This document shows, piece after piece, positions 7,292 to 13,903 of a DNA stretch of 17,072 nt. The notes beneath the pieces were generated by a model that was not told the origin of the DNA, made no database searches, and worked only from the letters and a program-made list of their open reading frames with translations. The stretch comes from Imperialibacter sp965651695 (lineage in GTDB: Bacteria; Bacteroidota; Bacteroidia; Cytophagales; Cyclobacteriaceae). The stretch covers positions 1 through 17,072 of the forward strand of contig CBFGTI010000114.1 in the NCBI GenBank assembly GCA_965651695.1, in the 5' to 3' direction. Position 1 is the stretch's first letter. Each line of letters opens with the position of its first letter. Position numbers and translations under genes: made by a program.

Positions 7292-7903
7292 ATGAAACAA
7301 CTACTTGCAATTTCGATAACATTTTTTGTCGCTGTATTTTCCTGTGTACCGTACCAACAACAGAGCGCAAATCACGTTGATGTTGATATTGCATCTGCAT
7401 ATAAGGGGTTAGTTGTTAATAACTCTGAGTTGTTCGACAACAGAACGGCCATTGAAGGCACTTACGCCAATCCGAGATACAACTCGATTCTCCACGCCTC
7501 TCTTACCAAGCCAATGCGGGTTCACAAGGATTTTTTGCTGCTGAGTGTTCGACACGCAGGAGGAACAGATCTTAGCTATCACCTTATTTGGGACGGATCA
7601 TATAGAGTTGATAGCAGAGGAAAATATCATGTAAATCTGATTTACGATTGCCAAATTAATTACGTAAACAGAGCGCTTTACCATAACGATTTGGGATTTG
7701 ATCTAACGACACTGCGGACACCTAACACAAACGAAATAATTTTGCATTTTTTCGGGGGACAGAGGTACTCAGGTATAGTTATTAAAAGGCCTGTCAAAGT
7801 CAATTCCACCTGTCATAACCATCGTTTATTAATAGAATGGTTGAGGCGTCGATTTACTCCTCCAGTCGTGCCAATGATTACCTATTCACCCGCCTCCATC
7901 TGA
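7292..7903 (+). CDS. Hypothetical lipoprotein, 203 aa
   Basis: The N-terminus MKQLLAISITFFVAVFSC is a lipoprotein signal with the lipobox cysteine at residue 18 (VFSC; the -1 Ser fits). The mature protein of about 185 residues is rich in beta-prone segments (FLLLSVRHAGGTDLSYHLIWDG, YHVNLIYDCQINY, EIILHFFGGQRYSGIVI) and ends with a basic stretch WLRRRF. I do not recognise the family. Visible base composition is more AT-rich than the genes around it (many TTT, AAT and ATA codons), which hints at separate acquisition. It stands alone: 77 bases after the GNAT pair and convergent with the acylase gene. Likely anchored in the outer or inner membrane facing the periplasm. Confidence 0.75.
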   Translation: MKQLLAISITFFVAVFSCVPYQQQSANHVDVDIASAYKGLVVNNSELFDNRTAIEGTYANPRYNSILHASLTKPMRVHKDFLLLSVRHAGGTDLSYHLIWDGSYRVDSRGKYHVNLIYDCQINYVNRALYHNDLGFDLTTLRTPNTNEIILHFFGGQRYSGIVIKRPVKVNSTCHNHRLLIEWLRRRFTPPVVPMITYSPASI

Positions 7904-7904
7904 T

Positions 7905-8011
7905 TATTCCTGCTGCTGCCAACTGCCGCTGCCTCCTGCCACTAATTACCGACAACAGATTACAGATTACTCCTATCACCGATTACAGACCACCGACACA
8001 CCGATAACCGC
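7905..8011. repeat. Composite low-complexity repeat between convergent stops
   Basis: Two repeat types in tandem fill the whole space between the lipoprotein stop and the acylase stop. First (7905-7942) CTGCTGCC and CCTCCTGCC words, like the array at 3298-3402. Then (7943-8011) ATTACAGATTAC, CCGATTACAGACCACCGA and CACCGATAACCGCC words, which share TTACAGACCA with the array at 13793-13899. No gene and no clear hairpin terminator. Confidence 0.7.
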
Positions 8012-10423
8012 CTACCGCTCCCCTCCCACCAGCACCAACTTCTCCTCTGCAACCGCCTCTATTTTGTCTCTCGAGTAGTACACCGGAAAATATTTGTCGT
8101 TGGCCCATAGCTCAAACAGGTTGCGATAGTAGGGACTTTCCGGGTCGCCCGACTGGCCCGGCGAGTTGATGCCAAGGCAGCGGTCCCAGTCTTGCGTATC
8201 GGCAATAATGCGAAAGGTAGCACCATGGGTTTGGTTGTCGCTGGAGCCCGTCATACCCGGCGTTAGGTGGTAGCCCCCTCTTGGCGCCGGCCCTACGTCC
8301 AGTTTTTTCCGTACCTCGGCGCTTACGGCTTCGCTCATCGGGTGTTTAATGTACACGTGGTGGTTTTTCTCCTGGCCATACTGCCATTTCCGCTGGTCGG
8401 TACCGAGCTTCTTCTCGAGGGTAGCCATAGCGTCGGCAAGTGCACCAACAAGCAGCTCATCCCGTCCTTTTACGGGGTCGTCACCAAACGCCGGCACGGG
8501 TGCCTGCAGCCAGCCGATTACCTTATAGGTCGAAAGGCTGGTAACGTACGGTTTAGCCTCCGCTGGAATCATCAGCTCTTTCATCCTGTTGTTGATGGCC
8601 TTTTCCCATGCAGCGTAAATGGCAGCGGTAGTGGAGTTTTTGTCGAGCACGTAATCCCACGTCAGCAGCTGGTCGCGGGCTGCTGTCACTTTTTTATCAG
8701 CGATAGCAAGGCGTTTCAGCATGGGCACCAGCTCCCGGGCGGGCAGGGCCAGGTAATCGTTTTGCAGCGCTGCCATATCGCCCAGGCTGAGCACACGGCC
8801 CGAGGCAATTACCTCCTTGAGGCGGTCGCCTCGATAGCCATCCGACCAGTCGAAGCCTAATGCTTCAGGAAACTCGTAGGTTGTGGCAGTCAGGTTTTCG
8901 TTGGCAGTGATTACGTAGCCTTCACGTGGGTTATAGTTATGAGGTTTAGCCTGAATGGGCAGGTAGCCGTCCCATTCGTAGCGGCCATCGCCGGGTACAG
9001 GCACCAAACCGCTGAAGTTGCGGCGCACGGGTGCAATGCCTACTGCTTGCCAGCCGATATTGCCTTTGCGGTCGGCCCAAATCATGTTCTCACCCGGGAT
9101 GCGGCTGTACTCGCACGCCTCCCTGAACTGCTCCCAGTTTTGTGCCTGATTCATCCGCAGACTGGCCAGGTAAGGCGCTCCGCCGGGTTCCTGCCACGCA
9201 CAACGCACCGCAAATGCCGTGTTCTTGTCCTGTTTCTCAAACACCACAGGGCCGTGGCGGGTATACTTCAACTCCACCTCCACATCGGGCCCGCCTTTTA
9301 CCTTGATGGTTTCTTTAATGACCGTCATGTTCTCCCACTGCCCTTTGTATTTGTACTGATTGGGGTTGTCGGGGTTGGTCTCGTATACATACAGGTCCTC
9401 GCCATCGGTGCTGAAAACGGTAAGGCCCCATGCGCCATGCTCGTTGTGGCCAATGGAAATGCCGGGGATTTCCGGCTCGCCGCCTCCAATTACATTCCAG
9501 CCAGGTGCCACCAAATGTGCCCAGTAGCGCAGTGCGGGTGCAGCCAGCGCCCGGTGCGGATCGTTGGCCATCATGGGGTAGCCGCTTTGGGTACGCTCGC
9601 CACTCACCACCCAATTGTTGCTGCCCACGGTGTTGCGCAGTTCCTGCCGATCCAGCTCAAAGTTGCTATCCCACTGCAGGGCCATGTCGCGGTACTTCTG
9701 TTCGTTTTCACGAACAGCAGCCTTCAGGTCCGAAGGCCGAAACTTAACCGAAGTACGAAATGCGTTGTACAGCTCCAGGACATCTTCTTTTAGCAGCGCC
9801 GGATCAATGGCCGTATCAAGGTTGAGGTCGGGATCGAACGGATGGAAATATTCTATTTGCTTCAGCTTTTTGGCACCAATGGCTGCAACAGCCCTGCCGG
9901 TTTCAAGCTCGGTTTTTATGTTGCCCAGCAGCCCCTGATGCCGCGAAATGACCACCTCGGGCGTCCATGGCTGGGGCTTTGTGTTCAGCAGCTTAAACTC
10001 CAGCGGAAGCTTGTCGGGCGTTTGGTTGATTTTGGTAATGTAAGCATTCACCCCTTCCACAAAAGCCGTGATGATCTCCTCCCCCCTCGGGTGATAATGG
10101 TTAAGCTCCTGCTTCATATCGCCCCTGTACTTAAACAGCCGGGTGCCAATATCCCGCTTTATTTCCCTTTCACCCAAAAGCTCCGCAACTGTGCCTGTGG
10201 CCTGGCGTCGCCATATTTCAAACTGAAAGAGCCGGTCACGGGCGGCCAGGTACCCCTGCGTAAAAAACAGGTCGTGCTCATTTTGCGCATAAATGTGGTT
10301 GATACCCCACGGATCGCGGAAGCTTTCTACTTTGTCTCTAAGTCCGGAAACCTTTACCTCCTGGGACATAACGGGCGACAGTAATACCAGAAGGCAAGCA
10401 AAAATGAGGTGTATTTTACGCAT
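8012..10423 (-). CDS. Penicillin acylase family protein (S45 Ntn-hydrolase)
   Basis: An 803-residue exported amidohydrolase precursor. It has a Sec signal peptide (residues 1-20, ending PVMS before QEVKV), an alpha-chain region with the family's DPWGINHIYAQNEHD and QGYLAARDRLFQ motifs (37-68), a linker, and the new beta-chain N-terminus at GSNNW, where Ser268 is the predicted autocatalytic nucleophile (near base 9620). Further conserved blocks are NDPHRAL (287-293), GENMIWADRKGNIGWQ and the late HHV/GGYHLTPGMTGSSDNQT region. Length and layout are complete. Family members hydrolyse acyl amides such as beta-lactam side chains, acyl-homoserine lactones or N-acyl peptides in the periplasm; which substrate applies cannot be told. 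It is divergent from the flavoprotein gene, with 108 bases between starts. Confidence 0.94.
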   Translation of the reverse strand: MRKIHLIFACLLVLLSPVMSQEVKVSGLRDKVESFRDPWGINHIYAQNEHDLFFTQGYLAARDRLFQFEIWRRQATGTVAELLGEREIKRDIGTRLFKYRGDMKQELNHYHPRGEEIITAFVEGVNAYITKINQTPDKLPLEFKLLNTKPQPWTPEVVISRHQGLLGNIKTELETGRAVAAIGAKKLKQIEYFHPFDPDLNLDTAIDPALLKEDVLELYNAFRTSVKFRPSDLKAAVRENEQKYRDMALQWDSNFELDRQELRNTVGSNNWVVSGERTQSGYPMMANDPHRALAAPALRYWAHLVAPGWNVIGGGEPEIPGISIGHNEHGAWGLTVFSTDGEDLYVYETNPDNPNQYKYKGQWENMTVIKETIKVKGGPDVEVELKYTRHGPVVFEKQDKNTAFAVRCAWQEPGGAPYLASLRMNQAQNWEQFREACEYSRIPGENMIWADRKGNIGWQAVGIAPVRRNFSGLVPVPGDGRYEWDGYLPIQAKPHNYNPREGYVITANENLTATTYEFPEALGFDWSDGYRGDRLKEVIASGRVLSLGDMAALQNDYLALPARELVPMLKRLAIADKKVTAARDQLLTWDYVLDKNSTTAAIYAAWEKAINNRMKELMIPAEAKPYVTSLSTYKVIGWLQAPVPAFGDDPVKGRDELLVGALADAMATLEKKLGTDQRKWQYGQEKNHHVYIKHPMSEAVSAEVRKKLDVGPAPRGGYHLTPGMTGSSDNQTHGATFRIIADTQDWDRCLGINSPGQSGDPESPYYRNLFELWANDKYFPVYYSRDKIEAVAEEKLVLVGGER

Positions 10424-10531
10424 GAGTAAGCGGGTTAACGATTGGGTTTTTTAGCTTTGAAGCAGCCAATTGTTCAATATAAAAAATTGCCGGCCGCCGG
10501 TCGTCGTCATTTTTTCAACAAGCCTTAAAAC

Positions 10532-11221
10532 ATGAACAACAAGAACATAAAAGTGATTAACGGGTACGAGCACATTCGCTATACCCCCACGGAATATGCC
10601 TCTGCCGAAAGCCTCGAGCGGAGCCGGGCGTTTTACACTGAGCTCAACCTGAGGCGGTCGGTGCGGGAAATCTCCGACCGCCCCGTAGACAGAAAAGTGA
10701 TAGAAAACCTGATAATGGCGGCCTCCACGGCGCCCTCCGGTGCACACAAGCAGCCGTGGACCTTTTGTGCTGTTTCAGACCCTGCCATTAAGAAGGAGAT
10801 TCGGGCTGCTGCTGAAAAGGAGGAGTACGACAGCTACCATGGCCGCATGAGCGAGCGCTGGCTGAGAGACCTCGCACCCATCGGCACCGACTGGCATAAG
10901 CCTTTCCTGGAAACGGCACCATGGCTGGTGGTAATTTTTAAAAAAGTATACGACAAGGCTGAAGACGGCGAAAAAGCCACCAACTACTATGTAAATGAAT
11001 CGGTGGGCATTGCCTGCGGCATGTTTATTACGGCGGTGCACATGGCCGGACTTGTAACGCTTACCCACACCCCCAGCCCCATGAACTTCCTGCAGAAGAT
11101 ACTGAAGCGGCCCGACAATGAACGGCCTTATTTGCTGCTGCCGGTGGGCTATGCTTCCGAGGATGTGTATGTGCCCAAGCTGGAGAGGAAAGGGTTGGAC
11201 GAGGTGGCGGTGTTCTATTAA
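10532..11221 (+). CDS. Iodotyrosine deiodinase-like flavoprotein (nitroreductase superfamily)
   Basis: A 229-residue FMN protein of the nitroreductase fold. Its sequence aligns without gaps, at a constant offset of 59, to my recollection of human iodotyrosine deiodinase: RRSVR (41-45) for FMN phosphate and isoalloxazine contacts, TAPSGAHKQPWTF (66-78), the substrate lid E98, Y102 and K123 (human E157, Y161, K182), the TLTHTP segment (176-181) that holds the flavin-N5 and substrate threonines, and LLPVGY (202-207). The lid triad is the mark that separates these dehalogenases from ordinary nitroreductases. No signal or membrane anchor is visible, so it is cytoplasmic. Characterised bacterial members reduce halotyrosines; this one would be predicted to remove iodide or bromide from halotyrosine. 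A general quinone or nitro-reductase role is less likely given the lid. The gene stands alone, divergent from the acylase. Confidence 0.85.
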   Translation: MNNKNIKVINGYEHIRYTPTEYASAESLERSRAFYTELNLRRSVREISDRPVDRKVIENLIMAASTAPSGAHKQPWTFCAVSDPAIKKEIRAAAEKEEYDSYHGRMSERWLRDLAPIGTDWHKPFLETAPWLVVIFKKVYDKAEDGEKATNYYVNESVGIACGMFITAVHMAGLVTLTHTPSPMNFLQKILKRPDNERPYLLLPVGYASEDVYVPKLERKGLDEVAVFY

Positions 11222-11251
11222 GTTTGGAGTTTGAAGTTTTTAGTTCGGAGT
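11222..11251. repeat. GTTTGGAGTTTGAAGT word repeat
   Basis: Three GGAGTTTG/GTTCGGAGTTTG words directly after the flavoprotein stop. A 17-bp piece (AGTTTGGAGTTTGAAGT) occurs in inverted orientation near the right window end (about 17028-17046), so this is a dispersed intergenic word. Confidence 0.5.
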
Positions 11252-11575
11252 TTGACAGAATGACCAAGCCACTGTCAGGGGATCACTGCAAATCGTCGGC
11301 GTTAAACGAAAACTGCTATCGACCATCGACCATGGACTATTGACTTTTCTACTTTGCGTGTGCCCGATTTTTTCGATTTCTCCTTTGTGCTATCATCAAA
11401 CGAATGATTGTTGCCATGGATGCAAATTTTCGCCGAACGAAATGTGCAGTGGACTATCGACCATGGACTATTGACTCTTACAACACCCGCTGACAGGGTG
11501 AAAAACCACTGTCAGGGGACCTCTGCAAATCGTCGGCGTTAAACGAAAACTGCTATCGACCATGGACTATCGACT
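11252..11575 (+). repeat. Composite non-coding repeat, left block (about 1.3 units of 237 bp)
   Basis: One full unit and the beginning of a second. The anchor ACTGTCAGGGGA recurs at 11271 and 11508, giving a 237-bp step. In order a unit holds: a hairpin (TGACAG ... CTGTCA), AAATCGTCGGCGTTAAACGA, ATCGACCATGGACTATTGAC words, a T-rich CGATTTCTCCTTTGTGC box, ATTGTTGCCATGGATGC, a second diverged TTTTCGCCGAACGAAA copy, and a second set of CGACCATGGACTATTGAC words. The unit is therefore itself a diverged dimer. The block stops in a GACTATCGACT word just before the hicB stop codon. Confidence 0.85.
11490..11515 (+). repeat. Conserved hairpin inside the composite repeat
   Basis: CTGACAG at 11490-11496 pairs with CTGTCAG at 11509-11515 around an A-rich loop; CCC and GGG just outside can extend the stem past one bulged G. 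The same arms occur at 12451-12457/12470-12476, and a shorter form (TGACAG/CTGTCA) at 11253-11277 where the loop differs while the arms are kept. Confidence 0.6.
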
Positions 11576-11581
11576 CCTAAA

Positions 11582-11980
11582 TTACAACTCAATATCCAAA
11601 AGCTCTTTCCCCAACTGATGCAGCGCCTGCTCAATCTTTTTTTTCTGCGCCGGCCTCGGCTTTTTTAGCCCTGAAGAATAATGCTGAAACTGCCTTTGAT
11701 TGATACCCGTGAGGCGTTCGAATGCGGAGTTGGTAAAAATGCCCCGGTAATAATTCAACAGGCTCTCCACATCAAATTTGTAAACTATCTCATATTCTCC
11801 TTTTAGAATATCCGGAATACGGTCCGCAGAGTTGTGCTGCTTCAGTAGCCGAATAGCGTCCTCGATTGATTTTTTTGCCTCCTGAGGTGTATTTCCTGCA
11901 CCATAAACACCCTCTACATTATCTGCATAGGCGCTGTAATGGTCTGCACTTCTCTCTAATATCACTAAAACCTTCTCCAT
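11582..11980 (-). CDS. hicB: HicB family antitoxin
   Basis: A 132-residue antitoxin of the HicAB toxin-antitoxin type. The N-terminal half (about 1-50) has the partial RNase H-like HicB fold: the strand VLVILERSADHYSAYADNVEGVYGAGNT followed by the helix PQEAKKSIEDAIRLLK. The C-terminal half (about 85-120) is a helix-turn-helix DNA-binding region: FTNSAFERLTGINQRQFQHYSSGLKKPRPA. It neutralises HicA and represses its own operon. It lies 16 bases downstream of hicA on the same strand, the normal hicA-hicB order. Its stop codon is only a few bases from the end of the left composite repeat. The pair is lower in G+C to the eye than the flanking metabolic genes, in keeping with acquisition. Confidence 0.88.
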   Translation of the reverse strand: MEKVLVILERSADHYSAYADNVEGVYGAGNTPQEAKKSIEDAIRLLKQHNSADRIPDILKGEYEIVYKFDVESLLNYYRGIFTNSAFERLTGINQRQFQHYSSGLKKPRPAQKKKIEQALHQLGKELLDIEL

Positions 11981-11996
11981 CCTGTCCTTAATTTGT

Positions 11997-12176
11997 TTAA
12001 CTCAGCTTCATTTCTTTTTCAATCTTCTTCTGCAACCCTTTACCAACTTCTTTGGCTCCATGGTAGGGAACGGGAAAAGTTCTTCCATCCTTTTCGTAGA
12101 TATAATGGCTCCCTTCCGTTCGGATGTGCAACCATCCATTTCTCTTCACCTTTCTGTGAAGCTCAGAGTATTTCAT
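11997..12176 (-). CDS. hicA: HicA family toxin (mRNA interferase), 59 aa
   Basis: A short gene easily missed by length filters. The minus strand reads MKYSELHRKVKRNGW, then LHIRTEGSHYIYEKDGRTF, then PVPYHGAKEVGKGLQKKI and EKEMKLS, a complete HicA double-stranded-RNA-binding-like fold: helix, three strands and helix. The G-S-H-Y-I-Y motif supplies the catalytic histidine (His24), and P-x-P-Y-H-G-A-K-E-V-G-K-G is the family's usual strand-3/helix-2 link. HicA toxins cleave mRNA and stop translation until bound by HicB. Size (59) and order (hicA before hicB, 16-bp gap) are typical. All key residues are present, so it looks functional. It is first in its operon and has a palindromic operator upstream. 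Confidence 0.88.
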   Translation of the reverse strand: MKYSELHRKVKRNGWLHIRTEGSHYIYEKDGRTFPVPYHGAKEVGKGLQKKIEKEMKLS

Positions 12177-12196
12177 TGCTGGTTGATTGGTTGATG

Positions 12197-12222
12197 TAAA
12201 GGTAGTAAAAATAATACCTTTA
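12197..12222 (-). promoter_or_regulatory. Palindromic operator and -7 box of the hicAB operon
   Basis: TAAAGGTA, ten bases, TACCTTTA: a perfect 8+8 inverted repeat ending 20 bases upstream of the hicA ATG. On the coding strand the start-proximal half reads TACCTTTA, one base off the Bacteroidota -7 consensus TAnnTTTG, so a dimeric HicB bound here would cover the promoter. Autorepression by the HicB helix-turn-helix is known for the family; that this is the site is inference. Confidence 0.6.
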
Positions 12223-12304
12223 GTTGAAGATTAATTTTGCAAAAAGACGGGGTTTAAACTGCGTGTACCCAGACACGAAGCCCAATCGACCCGACATTAG
12301 ACTG
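12223..12304. other. Spacer between hicAB operator and right repeat block
   Basis: An 82-base stretch with no gene and no composite-repeat similarity. It forms the far end of the inserted cassette. GACT occurs at its border (12300-12303) and at the end of the left repeat block (11572-11575). Confidence 0.4.
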
Positions 12305-12680
12305 TTCTACGTCAGGGCTTTGGATGCCCCATTTTTTCAATTTCTCCTTTGTGCCATCAACAAACGATGATTGTTGCCATGGATGCAAATTTTCGCCGAA
12401 CGATGTGCCGTGGACCATCGACCATGTACTATTGACTCTTCCAACACCCGCTGACAGGGTGAAAAACCACTGTCAGGGGACCACTGCAAATCGTCGGCGT
12501 TAAACGAAAACTGCCATCGACCATCGACCATGGACTATTGACTTTTCTACTTCGCGTGTGCCCGATTTTTTTCGATTTCTCCTTTGTGCCATCATAAAAC
12601 GAATGATTGTTGCCATGGATGCAAATTTTCGCTGAACGAAATATGCCGTGGACCATCGACCATGGACTATTGACTCTTCC
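12305..12680 (+). repeat. Composite non-coding repeat, right block (about 1.6 units)
   Basis: Begins in mid-unit (TTCTAC, then the T-rich CAATTTCTCCTTTGTGCC box) and runs to the hairpin and anchor ACTGTCAGGGGA at 12469, then nearly one more unit, ending with the ATGGACTATTGACTCTTCC words at about 12680. Same orientation as the left block. The missing first part of its first unit is exactly what ends the left block, so the two blocks join into one array if 11576-12304 is removed. Copies differ by scattered substitutions and by one or two CATCGAC words. Confidence 0.85.
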
Positions 12681-12728
12681 CCACCACCAACTTTTTAGTA
12701 CTTTAGTTCTACGACAAATTCACACGCC

Positions 12729-13631
12729 ATGAGCACCCTCTCCCGCCGCCACTTTCTTGGCACGTCTGCCTCTCTTGCAGGCGGCCTCATGTTTGGTCAC
12801 CTCCTGCCCGGCTGCGGCCAAAGATCCCCTGATGTTTCCGTGTACGGCCACCTTTGGGTGTATGCCAGAAAATTTCCCCCAAACTGGGACTGCACGCCCA
12901 TTCTCGAGCAGGTGTTTGCCGACTTCAAGTACGCAGGCATTGAGGGCGTGGAAATAATGGAATCATTGCTGCGCAATCCGGACATCCTTTCGAAGGGAAA
13001 AGAGCTTATTGAAAAATATGAGCTGCCCATTAGCGGCACTTCCTACAACGGGGACATGTGGCTGGTAGATGAGCACCAGCGAATAGCCGAAGACGTAGAG
13101 TTTGTACTGGAAAGGCTGCAACAGCTGGGCGGAACCACGTTTGGTATTACCGTGGGCGATGCCGGCAGAATGAAAACGGAAGAAGAAATGGATGTACAGG
13201 CCGATTTGCTGCTTCGGGTAATAAATATCTGCACCAAATACCAGGTGGAACCAAACATCCACAATCACACTTTTGAGGTAGCCAACGAGCTGCACGACCT
13301 CAAAGGCATCATCGCACGAATACCCGGCATAAAGCTGGGACCGGACATCAGCTGGCTGGCAAAAGCAGGTGTGGACCCGGTGTGGTTTGTACGCACCTAC
13401 GGCAGCCAAATGGTATACATGCACCTCCGCGACCAAAGCGCCGACAATAAGTTTACCGAAGCGGTCGGCGAAGGCGTGATCGATTTTCCCGCCATAGCCG
13501 AAGCCTTAAAAGACATCGGCTACCAGGGCAAAGCAGCCATAGAGCTGGCTTATGAAAGCCCTGCACAAAGAGAAAACAGGGAAAACTGGAAGATAAGCCG
13601 GGAGTATGTAAACGAGGTTTTTGGATGGTAA
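12729..13631 (+). CDS. Sugar phosphate isomerase/epimerase-like TIM-barrel protein, Tat lipoprotein
   Basis: A 300-residue xylose isomerase-like TIM barrel (AP endonuclease 2 superfamily). The N-terminus has a twin-arginine motif (SRRHFLG, 5-11), a hydrophobic region and a lipobox-like LLPGC with Cys29, so it is predicted to be exported folded and lipid-anchored. Candidate metal and substrate ligands lie in the usual strand ends: E75 (GVEIMES), H178/H180 (NIHNHTFE), D206 (GPDISWL), H232 (MHLRDQ) and E272 (AIELAYE). Homologues act on sugars or keto-sugars as epimerases, isomerases or lyases; Bacteroidota often code exported ones near GMC oxidoreductases, as here. The precise reaction is not deducible. 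The start codon follows a GTACTTTAG stretch (12698-12706) that weakly resembles a -7 box. Confidence 0.88.
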   Translation: MSTLSRRHFLGTSASLAGGLMFGHLLPGCGQRSPDVSVYGHLWVYARKFPPNWDCTPILEQVFADFKYAGIEGVEIMESLLRNPDILSKGKELIEKYELPISGTSYNGDMWLVDEHQRIAEDVEFVLERLQQLGGTTFGITVGDAGRMKTEEEMDVQADLLLRVINICTKYQVEPNIHNHTFEVANELHDLKGIIARIPGIKLGPDISWLAKAGVDPVWFVRTYGSQMVYMHLRDQSADNKFTEAVGEGVIDFPAIAEALKDIGYQGKAAIELAYESPAQRENRENWKISREYVNEVFGW

Positions 13632-13636
13632 AGAAC

Positions 13637-13693
13637 GTGTTTAAGTGTTTTGGTCTGTTGGTGTTTAAGTCTGTTTGTGTTTAAGTGTTTAAG
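13637..13693. repeat. GTGTTTAAG word repeat
   Basis: GTGTTTAAG occurs four times (13637, 13661, 13677, 13685), with GGTCTGTTG words between and after. It directly follows the isomerase stop. The reverse complement resembles the words at 1521-1559. Confidence 0.6.
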
Positions 13694-13792
13694 CAGGTCT
13701 GTTGCGCAGAGGTGAAGCTACCGGCTGGGGGTATATTATAGCTCGGCTGGTGTGTTTGAGGACCTGTGGCTAGGTGTTTGAATTTCCCGAGT

Positions 13793-13899
13793 GGACTTAC
13801 TGGACTTACATACCTACGGACTTACCGACCTATAGACCTGTAGACCAACGGACTTACAGACCAACAGACTTACAGACCAACAGACATACAGACATCGAA
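13793..13899. repeat. GACTTACAGACCAACA repeat abutting the GMC start codon
   Basis: Variants of GGACTTAC and GACCAACA; the 16-bp unit GACTTACAGACCAACA occurs twice perfectly near 13852-13883 and degenerates on both sides. The array ends only a few bases before the ATG at 13904, so it must be part of the promoter or 5' leader of the oxidoreductase gene. Shares TTACAGACCA with 7943-8011. Confidence 0.75.
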
Positions 13900-13903
13900 A
13901 CCA

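Noticed and set aside
8267..10384. Several long plus-strand ORFs opposite the acylase gene (197, 284 and 180 residues)
   Set aside because: They are shadows in the high-G+C antisense of a well-supported Ntn-hydrolase; translations show no domain order.
11993..12199. Plus-strand ORF of 68 residues
   Set aside because: It is antisense to hicA, whose minus-strand translation matches a known toxin family from end to end.
12337..12656. Minus-strand ORFs of 64 and 75 residues reading MVDGRW / MVHGIF style sequence
   Set aside because: They lie entirely in the composite repeat and only translate the CCATCGACCATGGAC words; no conserved domain and no separate start signal.
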